Below, piece by piece: positions 23,501 to 35,500 of a stretch of 64,000 nucleotides of DNA; within the stretch, counting starts at the first letter, position 1, and every line of letters starts with the position of its first letter. Origin of the DNA: Limnomonas spitsbergensis. Lineage: Eukaryota; Chlorophyta; Chlorophyceae; Chlamydomonadales. Location of the stretch: positions 2,728,001 to 2,792,000 of the forward strand of contig JAYJMM010000034.1 in the NCBI GenBank assembly GCA_037349105.1, given 5' to 3'. The notes under the pieces were generated by a model. It worked only from the letters and a program-made list of their open reading frames with translations, ran no database searches and was not told where the DNA came from. The position numbers were made by a program, and so were the translations under genes.

Positions 23501-26500
23501 GCGAGACAGTGGGCGGGAGGGAAAGGGGGGTTGCCCTGTTTCACACTTTTTTCTTTTTTAATCCGTTCCTTCAGGTTGTCATTGATTCCAATCCAGACCT
23601 GGCAGCAGGAAAGGAGGGAGGGAGAGGAGGATGCCCTGTGTCAGAGTCTTACTGACCCTCCTCCTTTCTTATCCATTCCCTCATCTGTTCGTCATTTATT
23701 TAAATATAGTTCTGGCAGCAGGCAATCATCGACCATCTTAAAAAAACACGTGACCGGATTTGCCTCGGGTCGTCAGTTAGGTCGCCTGCCTTCGGCTACA
23801 ATTGTCATAGCAAACACATTTTATACGGTAATACAAAACTTATTTTTGACAGCAAACACATTTTAACAACAAACGCATTTTTGAATAACAAACGTATCTT
23901 TATCGCAGGTGTTGAACCCCGCCGCCCTGCCGCTCTACATCTCCCATGAGCTAGCGGAGACCATCCTGTTTGTGGGCAAGGCGGTGTGGCTGCTTCGACA
24001 CCCGGCTGGCGTCTTCGCAGGCAGGGACCTGCTACCGAACAGGTGTGTGTGTGTGGGGGGGGTCTGGTGTGTGTGTGGGGGTGGGGTCTGGTGTGTGTGT
24101 GTGTGGGGGGGGAGGGCTGGTGTGTGTGTGTGTGTGTAATGGTCTGGTGTGTGTGGGGGGGGGGGGTCTGGTGTGTGTGTGGGGGGGGGTCTGGTGTGTG
24201 TGTGTGGGGGGGTCTGGTGTGTGTGTGTGGGGGGGTCTGGTGTGTGTGTGTGGGGGGGGCTGATGTGTGTGTGTGTGGGGGTCTGGTGTGTGTGTAGGGG
24301 GGGGGTCTGGTGTGTGTGTAGGGGGGAGGGCTGGTGTGTGTGTGTGTGTGTGTGTGTGTAATGGTCTGGTGTGTGTGTGTGGGGGGGGCTGATGTGTGTG
24401 TGTGTGTGTGTGTGAGGGGGCCTGGTGAGTGTGGGGGTGGGGTGGGGGGGCTGGTGTCTGTGTGTGTGTGGGGGGTAGAGAATTTCCATGCAGCTGCCAC
24501 ATGGCTTGCATGGATTACTGCCTTAGTATATTCAGCCCTGAATAAGACATTCCATGCCGGGCATTAGACAAGTGCTTTGGTCCTGGTTTCACACCTCCCT
24601 GGTGTCACACCTGCATGTCTACCCTTGAAGGTGTCAGCAACACCTTTCGTTGCGTTTGTGGTGGCGTGGCAGCAGCTGCGGGTCTAGGACACTTGCCCTG
24701 ATGCCACTCTTTCATAATGCCACACTTCCATGCTGTCACACTTCCCTGATGTCACACCTGCCTGCGTCCTCTGAGACACCTTGGAGTTCGTGGCGGCGTT
24801 GCATCACCTTTCCTGATGCCACCTCTCCACAAAGTCACACTTCCCGGATGCCACTCTTCCACGATGACACACTTCCACAATGCCACACTTCCCTGATGTT
24901 ACACCTCCTGTCTGCCTGCGTCCTCAGCGACACCTTGGAGTTTGTGGCAGCGTTACGGCAGCTGCAGGTCCAGGACACCTTTCAACGGGTGCAGTTTGAG
25001 CACACGGTGGAGGCCATCCGCAGCAAGGTGGGGGGGGGGGGTGGCTAAGAGGAGGGCAGACAGGACAGGGGGGTGGGGTGGCCAGGCGTTTCAGGGTTGA
25101 GGGTTAAGGGTGGTGCAGGTGGGAGGTTGAAATCATATTTTGCTAAATCTCGGTGTTACTTCTTCCTCTCTTGGTCATTTTCAACATCTTCATCGGGTCC
25201 TTGTGTTCACTCGGGAATTGGGATGAGATTTCACCTAGGGACAGAAACTTTGTGCAGGGCCGTTGTGGCGAGTGGCAGCTGCCTGCAGGCCAGACACCTC
25301 CCAACCGCCCTCCTATCTCCATACATGCCCCCCCCCTCGCTCACACACAACCACACACACAACCACACACCACACGTGTTTTTTGCTCCTGGCCTATACT
25401 CCGGCGCAGGTCGCTGCTGTGCTGTGGCAGCTGGTTGTCGTGCAAGCTGACTTGATGGGGCACCTGTCAGCCATTAAGGACTACTTCCTGCTGGCCAAGG
25501 TAGGGACACAAGGAGTCCGGGGTGGAGGACTGAATTATACGATGAATTTTGAGAATCCTCTGAAAACAAACGTGTCTTTGCCTGGGCTCTACCTGGGATA
25601 ACCGTTTTCGAAAGTGTGGAAAGTGTGAATTCCATTTTTTACATCAGCGTATTGTTTACACCATGGCGACTAGCGCGAAACTGAGGCCCGCCGTCGCAGT
25701 CCATGAAGAGGCAGGTTATCTTCGGAATCAGAAGATTACGTTAGCTCAAAACTTCGGAACCAACCCGGGTCACCAACCCCTGGAACCAACCTACGACCCG
25801 AACTCCGACCCTTGGACCCAACCGACACTTCCGCGGTGATGGCAACCTCGTCGTCGGTGACATGTTCCTGTTCCTGCGCGCCTTAACTCAGCTGTCGGCG
25901 AGGGCCCCTTGCGCACCCGGGCTGTTCTTTTTGTGTTAGCGTCTCAGGTTTCTAGGGTTGGGCGGCCGGTCTCACACCTTGTTAAGTCCCAGCAAAAGAA
26001 AATGCAGCAATTGCCATGGGCGCCTCGGCTTCAGCTACGGCCTCGCCAGCCGGCTAGATCTCTGTTCAATTGTGCTTAGGCACTTTCAAAAACAACGAGC
26101 TCGAGAAATAAAGAGCCTGCCTAAAGCTGGGGAGCAGGGTCGATGTTCGCCTTCGGGGCCTGCCTTGCGCCGGGACCAAATTTCGTCCCCCTTTTTTTTT
26201 GCACGTCTTTCTAATTTGCCCGGTAACTGGCAGGGTCAGAGGTTCGGGTTGTACTTCCCTGGTGGGGGATGGTGTGGAAGCCCATGCCGGCTGCTGCAGC
26301 TACAACCAGGTGGTGCACTGCATCCATATCTCAAGGCACATTTATTCATTTATATGGTAGGCAACCCGGTTTGATTATTGGTTTGCAACCCTGTCAGGAA
26401 TTAGAACCCGCCTTCATTATTTACATGATGAGGGCGACGACTGCTAGGGTGGAGGCGCACGCTTCGGGGCGCCTGGTGGAGATGCACGCCTCGGCGCACA

Positions 26501-29500
26501 TTTATTCAATTATTGACATCTTGCCTGTACTCTGTTTTTTTGCATTTCTATATCAATTGACAACCTATTTGTTTGTTGGCAACCTTTTTTGTTAACTATT
26601 GGCAGTTTGTTTTTATCAGCAATTATTTTGCATTCATTAACCTGATTATGGAGGCTGTTACCTTGTCTTCCTCGCAGAGGTGCACGTCTCACCGCACATT
26701 TAATTTTTCTTGACCCTTATGTTTTGCCACCTTTGTTTGTCACCTTGTAAAGAACCTTCCTTCGTCATCCACGGTACTTGTATGCCTGCAATTATTTATT
26801 TGCCACCTGATTGGGTCGATTTATATCATGGCTTCCCGATGGATACGTACGTACCAGGGTCTATTTATTTATCAATTAAGAATCCTTTAACATTTTATTT
26901 ATTCATTTATTTACACATTTGATTCTTAACAAGCTCTTTATTTATTTGCTTGTTCATTCGTCGGCAATTATTTATTTATTCATACTGTATACCGGCACGG
27001 GATTTATTTATTAATTTCATTGCTTACCGCATTATTAGATCTTTATTTATTCATTTATCTGCTGCTGTGACCAGGGTGATTTCTATCATGGCTTCCTGGT
27101 GGAGGCGCACGGCCTCATGGCCATGCCCCCTCGACCCGGCTTTGCGGACGCGGACATCAGCATGCCCTTCCAGCACTCTGCGCTCAAGTCCACGGCGCAG
27201 CACGACCGCCTCTTCCAGCTGTTCCGCATGCGCTGGTCCAGCGAGCAGGTGCCGAGTGGCAATGGGGTTTAGGGTTGAGAACACATATGTGCAGGGTGGC
27301 AATGGGGGTGGAGGCGAGGTCCTGGTGCTTGCATGGGGGAATGACGCACTTCGGGAATACACACAAGCCTGGTTCAGCCAGCAGGTGCACGATGCCGAGT
27401 GGCAATGGGGTTAAGGGTTGACAACACGTTTGTGTAGGGTGGCCATGGGGGGCAATGGTGGCAATGGGTTGGGGGCAAAGTCCTGGTGCTTGAATGGGGG
27501 GATAGCGCACACGAAGGTAATGAAATAACCATCAAAATAACCATAAAATTAACCATCAAAATAACCATCAAAATAACCATAAAATCAACCATCAAAATAA
27601 CCATCAAAATAACCATCAAAATAACCATCAAAATAACCATCAAAATAACCATAAAATTAATTCCATACGACCATATGACCCTACCTCACTCACTCAGGTG
27701 AGGTGATTTCAAATAATTCGTTTTGACCCTAACTTGTTAAGAGTTGTTGCATGCCAATTACGTCATAAATTATGACTCATTCTAGATGGATGAGCATCTA
27801 GAAATCAGCTAGATGAGTTGTGTATACGGGCATGGCACAGTGGCACACATGAAATCTAGGTATTCTCTCTGTAGGTCCACTGAGGTATGGTGTAATCTGG
27901 GCGGCAGGATCAAGAGGGGGCGAGATTAGGGGGTAGGGGTGTAATCCTACAATTACACGCAGCCTTATCACAGCCTTGGCCCGTGATCATGACACGAGGC
28001 CATGAGCTGCACAGCCCGGTACTGTTACTACTATGTACGTCACCCCGCGGCGGCACCTGACGCCATGCCGTGTATTTGTATTTGTTTTGAAACGCTTCAG
28101 CTATCACTCAGTTACTTCGCCTTAATGCACCGAGATCCGGACATCCTCTACCCCCGTATTTTCGATGGGTCCCAACCTCTTTCCCGCGCGTGTTCCTCCT
28201 CGTCAGGTGAAGGGTGGAGCTGAGCAGCTGGACGGCTGGGACTCACTCTACCTTGAGTACCAGGTCAGTGGGCATATGCTGGTGCCAGCTATAGACTGGG
28301 GGATAGCTGAAGTGTAGCTGAAGTGTAGATGAAGTGTAGATGAAATGTAGCTTGAGTATTGATGAAACGTAGCTGGACGGCTGGGACTCACTCTACCTAG
28401 AGTGCTTGAATGTGCACCGGACACCCCCCCTGGAGAGCTGCCAATGAGCCATCCCCCGGGCGGATGGGCACCAAACCTTGACCAGCCTACCGCCAAAACA
28501 ACAGGACTTGCTGTACCCAGCCAGTTTTTTTGTTGTTGCTACGAGTCCACCTTCAGAAGGCCGCCCCTCGACATCTTAAGGCTCCATCAGGACCAAACCT
28601 GGACCGGCCTGCGCCTTGTGTGGCCAAAGCAACAAGGCTGGCCACAAATGGGGTCTCCGGCCAGCGGCCGGAGTGTAGCTGACATGTAGCTGAATCAAAG
28701 AATCAGAAAGACTGGTTGGGGGCATTGCATAGGCTCCCGCCTAAGCCTGTGAACTTCAGCTGTCTGTGAAGGGCTGTTTCCCGAGCCATGCTAGTCAAAG
28801 CTGCCCTATAATGTCCCATGTGGCCATATGTGTGTGCATCACTGATCTTGGGGCACCTCGGCTACAATTCGGCTACATCACGGCCTACGGCGATGGGGGC
28901 CTGGTGCAGCCAGCCCTGCTGATTGGGACACCGGCCTTAGGCCGGTCCAGGTCTCCATCGGCCCAGTGGTGGCCACCCAGCACCCCCCCCTCCCAAGGTG
29001 CGCACTGAAACAAGCAAAAGCTGCCTTCTTGAAAAATCTCGAGCGCAATTAACTTGTTTGCATGTGTCCTTGCATGTGGGGCGCCTCCTAAACCCCAAAC
29101 CCTAATCAACATTTGGCATCCTGAACAGCGTTCCGAAGAAGACCTCTCCATCTGTAAAGCCTCTAAGTGTGCGCAGCAGACCTGCTTCGGGCAGGGTACA
29201 GGGCTTATACCATAAACCCTAAACCCTGCATAACCTCTCCTGAGCCTTAGGCGACCTTAGGCCACCTTAGGCGACCTTAGGCCACCTTAGGCCACCTTAG
29301 GCCACCTTAGGCCACCTTAGGCCACCTTAGGCCACCTTAGGCCACCTTAGGCCACCTTAGGCCACCTTAGGCCACCTTAGGCCACCTTAGGCCACCTTAG
29401 GCCACCTTAGGCCACCTTAGGCCACCTTAGGCCACCTTAGGCCACCTTAGGCCACCTTAGGCCACCTTAGGCCACCTTAGGCCACCTTAGGCCACCTTAG

Positions 29501-32500
29501 GCCACCTTAGGCCACCTTAGGCCACCTTAGGTTTCGACCGAGTTTTAGTCAGGATTTAATAGTTTGGGTCGGTCATTTGCCCTGAGGGCAGCATTAAAGG
29601 AAACCGTCTTTTCATACCCGAGGGAAGGCAAATCAAATCTACGTTCAGGGATCTGGGCAGGCCCCCTGGCCCATTTCTCCCAATGCAGGCTTATAGGACT
29701 GCTTCCAAATGCCTTGTTCCCCGCTTGCTCAGGTGGACTGGCCGATGGGCTTGCTGCTCAGCCCGCCGGTCATGGCCAGGTAAGGCTGGCAAGGGTTTAG
29801 GGTTTAGGAGGCTGGCCAGGGCTTAGGAGGCTGGCAAGGGTTCAGGGTTTAGGAGGCTGACAAGATTTCAGGGTTTAGGAGGCTGGCAAGGGTTTAGGAG
29901 GCTGGCAAGGGTTCAGGGTTTAGGAGGCTGGCAAGAGTTTAGGGTTTAGGAGGCTGGCAAGGGTTTAGGAGGCTGGCAAGGGTTTAGGAGGCTGGCAAGG
30001 GTTCAGGGTTTAGGAGGCTGGCAAGAGTTTAGGGTTTAGGAGGCTGGCAAGGGTTTAGGGTTTAGGAGACTGGCAAGGCCTGGCAGGTGGATTCTTAAGA
30101 ATGTGCTTACTGGTAGTTCTGCAGATTATCCATTATTTAAGAAGCTATTTTTGTGTGGTACCGAAAATTTTATTGCCTTCCCTTGGGCATCAAAATTTGA
30201 TTTCTGTCAATGCTGCCCTCAGGGGGCAAACTGCCGACAAATACTCTTAATTTCCGACTGGAAAATGGCGTCCATGATCGATAGCTAGTAAATTCATGGA
30301 TCCCTCAACCCCCAACAACATTCATTGTGAGGGAAGGCACAGGAAATATACGGCAATTCAAGATGATCCTTTGATAACCCTGTACCCTGAACCGGCCTGA
30401 GGCACGATTTGTTTGCAATCGACAAATGTTGGGCAAGTCTCGCATGTTTTTGTGGCGCCCCAGTCAGGTAAGGGCGCTGCCGGGTGAGGGCTTTGAGGCC
30501 CGGAGGTTCGAGATGCCCTCATCCAGCCTTTTTGTTTCTTTACCGGTGGTATATTAGAACAACGGGACTGTAGACAAAGTTTACCTTCCCTCCGGTATGG
30601 ATTAACCTTTAAATTAATGCAGCTTTTTCCCCTCAGAGCTAAATTTTGATTAAAAAACTCAATGTTCATCTGTCGCATGTTGTCACCTGTCGATAATTCG
30701 TATCTCGACTTGCACCTCACCCTGAGCAATGTTAGCGGCGAGGGAAGGCTAAGCAAAGCTGCAATACAGCATGGGTCAATTTACAGTGAGAGGCGCCTCA
30801 GTGTTGCGCCGTCAGATGCTTGCCCGCCTCCCTGCATCTGCCTTGCACCCGGCCCAGCCCTGTTAGGTGGATCAACCCACGTCTCAGGGCATACCGTATT
30901 TTATACGTTGGGATTTATTTAAATAACAAATTACGATTTGTATACTTGATAACATATTGGGATTTATTTGTATAACATATTAGGATGCCCCCCTCTCCAA
31001 TGTTTTGCGCTCTCCCACCCGTTCCGTCAGAGGACCCCTCCTAGGCTCGGCAAGGCACCAGTGTTCCATTAAGTGTGCGCCATACCACGGTTAGTCCATA
31101 AGGGGGTCCAGTGTTTAGTTTTTTCTGACTCAGCTACATGTCAGCTACACTCCGGCTGCTGGTGGTAGGCCCCATCTGTGGCCAGCCTTGCTGCTTTGGC
31201 CGCCAGTCGTAGGCCGGTCCAGGTTAAGTCTCAATCAGGCCTTGAGTGGCCGCGATGCGGCTTGATTAAGGTTGACTCGCAGGCAAAAAACGGAACACTG
31301 ATGGGACTGAGTGGGTAGCGTGTGATCTGAGGCTTGAGTGATGCAGCACGCGGAAGGGGTGGGTACAAGATGCCTATGAGTCCCATGTATTCGCTGGCTG
31401 CACATGGACTGTGTGGCAGCTCTTTCGAATTCCATACCTTGTGGGTCGGATTTAAATTCATTTATTTTCCACACTCCTCCGGTTCTTTTACCATCTGACA
31501 TGTGGGTTTTATTCCAGGCAAGGGGTGTGCAACATCCCATGATGTTAACGTCTAAGGTTGTACATATGTACATACATATATACGTACAGATGTACATATG
31601 TACATCTATATAATGGACAGTGTGTCGTACCACCCAGATATATTGAGGAGATACTGGCAGTACAAAGCGAGACGGGGCTCTTAACACTCGATTCAACACA
31701 TACTATCTTTAACCATATGGCTGGCTGGCTGCGTGCTGTACCAACTCCCCCGTGCCATCCTTTCCATTGATCAATCTGTTGACAGGGTCTATGGTTTTGA
31801 TTATTTGCGAAGACAGCTCTGCAAATGGATTGGTGCACAACAATTGTTCATATATATTGGCTGGTAACATATTCTAACTACGTTTGCAATGGATCAAACG
31901 GCCTTCTGCTGTTTGTCATCAGCCACTGTCCACCTGCACCCTGCCCCTCCCTGACGCAGGTTTGACCCCCCGTTCCCTGGTTAATGTCCTGATCTGCTGA
32001 TTTGCCCCTCAGCCTCTCTTCAACACTGCCCCCTCCCCCTCCCTGGCCCACACACACCACCAACACCAGCATTTAACGCATATACAGGTTTCACTCCCTC
32101 CTCCCAGCTCTCGATCCGCTGATTTGCCCCCAGCCTCTCTCCAACTCTGCCTCCCCTTCCCCCCTGACGCACACCCCCACCACCAACGCCACCGGACACA
32201 GGTACAACTCCCTGTTCCAGTTCCTGATCCGTCTCAAGCGGGTGCAGCTCAAGCTAGAGGGCGCCTGGCAGAGCCTGCACTCCCTGCACACACACCGCGG
32301 GGCGCGCGTCGGGCAGTGGCGCGCGCAGGCAGAGCCGGCGCCGGACGCTGCGGCCAGCGAGCGGCTGCGGACGTTGCAGCACGCGCGCCACCACATGGCG
32401 CACCTCGTCACCAACCTGCAGATCTACATCCAGGTGTTTGAATGTTTGGAAATGGGGAGGGGTGGGGAGCTGATGTGCAACCGGTGAACCAGGTATTCGG

Positions 32501-35500
32501 ATGTTTTATGATTAGCGGGGGATGAGCGGATCTACATCATGGTGTTTGAAAGTTTGAAAATGGGGACGGGTGGGGAGCAGATCTACATCCATGCATATTA
32601 GTTTGAAAATAGGGGTGTGCGAATAGTGTGGGTATCAAATCTACATCCTGATATGTCTGTGTAAGAAAGCAGGCGTGTGTCGCATGTGTGGCAGGCCTTG
32701 CCCTCCTCGTTGTAAGTCCCGCCCCTGCTTTGTCACCCTCCACGCTGCTGCTAACCTCAGAGTAAGGACATGCGCCGTGCCACTGCCGCATCCTGGCACT
32801 GCATTCTCATTTTATTTTTCTTTGTTCCTCCGCACCAGCTCTTCATGTGCACCCACTAAGACACCCTGCTTAGTTCGAAACTCCAAACACATTGGGTGCA
32901 CGCAAGCAGATGACGCCATTTCAGCGAGGACCAGACTGCTTTTGGCAGTGCGCCGAACGGCCGCCACTGCGCAGATGGGGAACAAACCTTGACCAGCCTA
33001 TGGCCTGTAACCCGAGCAGCAGAGCATGCTACACCCGATCCCCCACCGCTGTCACTTTTGATGTGGCTGAACTGTAGCTGAATTGTATCTGAATTGTAGC
33101 AGAAGCACCCTTACATGAGCAGGGGCTCTCTGCCATGCAGCCGGGCGCCATGGAGTCGAAAAACGAGATGCATGGCACAGCTCCCCACAGCTGTATGCCA
33201 TGCTGCAGCTCACGAGCCGCCATCACAGCCGTTTGCAAGGCTGCAGCCAAATTGCACTTGAAGGGTAATCGACACAAACAGTGGATCCAGCAGCAGCCTC
33301 TTCCAGTTCCCCACACGCACTCTGCAGCTGGTCGTCATGGTGTTAATAGCCCGGCCGCCTGCTCAAAGCAGTCCAACACGAGCACCAATCCACCTGCTTG
33401 CTCCCTCCTCCCCTCTGCAGCTGGTCGTCATGGTGTTAATAGCCCGGCCGCCTGCTCAAAGCAGTCCAGCACGAGCACCAATCCACCTGCTTGCTCCCTC
33501 CTCCCCTCTGCAGCTGGTCGTCATGGTGTTAATAGCCTGGCCGCCTGCTCAAAGCAGTCCAACACGAGCACCAATCCACCTGCTTGCTCCCTCCTCCCCT
33601 CTGCAGCTGGTCGTCATGGTGTTCATAGCCCGGCCGCCTGCTCAAAGCAGTCCAACACGAGCACCAATCCACCTGCTTGCTCCCTCCTCCCCTCTGCAGC
33701 TGGTCGTCATGGTGTTCATAGCCCGGCCGCCTGCTCAAAGCAGTCCAACACGAGCACCAATCCACCTGCTTGCTCCCTCCTCCCCTCTGCAGCTGGTCGT
33801 CATGGTGTTCATAGCCCGGCCGCCTGCTCAAAGCAGTCCAACACGAGCACCAATCCACCTGCTTGCTCCCTCCTCCCCTCTGCAGCTGGTCGTCATGGTG
33901 TTAATAGCCCGGCCGCCTGCTCAAAGCAGTCCAACACGAGCACCAATCCACCTGCTTGCTCCCTCCTCCCCTCTGCCGCTGGTCGTCATGGTGTTAATAG
34001 CCCGGCCGCCTGCTCAAAGCAGTCCAGCACGAGCACCAATCCACCTGCTTGCTCCCTCCTCCCCTCTGCAGCTGGTCGTCATGGTGTTAATAGCCCGGCC
34101 GCCTGCTCAAAGCAGTCCAACACGAGCACCAATCCACCTGCTTGCTCCCTCCTCCCCTCTGCCGCTGGTCGTCATGGTGTTCATAGCCCGGCCGCCTGCT
34201 CAAAGCAGTCCAACACAAGCACCAATCCACCTGCTTGCTCCCTCCTCCCCTCTGCAGCTGGTCGCCATTGAACAAAGTGCTGAAGGAGCGCATCCACCCA
34301 GTTGCTGTATCGGCCCTGGCGCCTGCTGAAGGCGGTCTCACAGAAGCACAGTTCCACCTGCTTGCTCCCTCGTCCTACCTCTGCAGCTAGACGTCGTTGA
34401 GTCGAACTAGGTGTTGAAGGGGCGCATGAACCCAGTGGTGGCGGCCCGGCCGCCTGCTCAAAACGACCATAACGAGCACAGATCCACCTGCTTGCTCCCT
34501 CCCCCCCCTATGCAGCTGGACATTGACCAAGGTGCTGGAGGAGGGCATGGACGCACTGGTGGCGACCCGGCCACATGCTCAAGGCACTTTCACACTGGCA
34601 CTGTATCGGTACTTGAAAGCCACCGATCCATCTGCTTGCCCCCCAACGCCCCCTTTGCAGCTGGAGGTCATTGAAACATGTGCTGGAGGAGCGCATCAAG
34701 CCATCGACCCAGGGGTGGCGGCCCAGCCGATGCGTTTGCTCAAAGCGGTCTAACACAACCAACCACCCGCCTGCTTGCCCCCCCACCACCGCCCCCTTTG
34801 CAGCTGGACGTCATCGAGTCGAACTATAAAGTGCTCGAGGAGCGCATCGAAGCGGCGCGGGATTTTGCCGAGGCTGAGCGTGCTCACGCCAGCTACCTGC
34901 ACGCGCTGGTGAACCAGTGCTTTCTCAACACAGGCACCATCACGCGCGCAATAGGGGCGGTGTTCACGCAGGTGCAGGTGAGAGCGAGGCCAAGGGTGGG
35001 GGGGCAGGCGTTGGAGGGCGTCGGGGAGGGGGGCGCTAGGCTAAGTCAGGGAGGGGGGGGCAGGTGCTGGAGGGCGTTGGGGAGGGGAAGCTAGGCTAGG
35101 TCAGGGAGGGGGGGCAGGTATCGGAGGGCATTGGGGAGGGGGTAGCGGTGCAACAGGGGCACATGCCGTGCCACATGCCGTCTTTGGACAGGGAAGTCAG
35201 ACGTCATGAGATAATCCAAAGAAAGGAAGAAAACACCGGATCATGTCTTCAGTACAACGGCTACAAAGTCCGCGCTGGCTGCCTGCTGTATGAGGGTTTG
35301 CCGCCTCACACTTTCACAGCCCTCACATTTCACATCACACCCCACCGCACATTCCACTCCACCAATACCCTCAACAGCATGGCTGGTCAATGCAATGGCC
35401 AGCAGCAAGCTGTGTTTTTTAAAGTGGTTACCGGACCACTTTTGATGGGCCGCGCTGCGGCCACCCTTGGGCTGATTGACACCAAACCTGGACCGGCCTT

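Noticed and set aside
23805..24511. His/Thr/Pro-rich minus-strand frames up to 231 codons
   Set aside because: Complement of the GT-rich array at the exon 6 donor of GCP4.
33135..34329. Plus-strand frames of 378 and 330 codons with perfect 31-residue repeats
   Set aside because: Artefact of the 93-bp intronic array (period divisible by 3). The real GCP4 exons on either side join without it.
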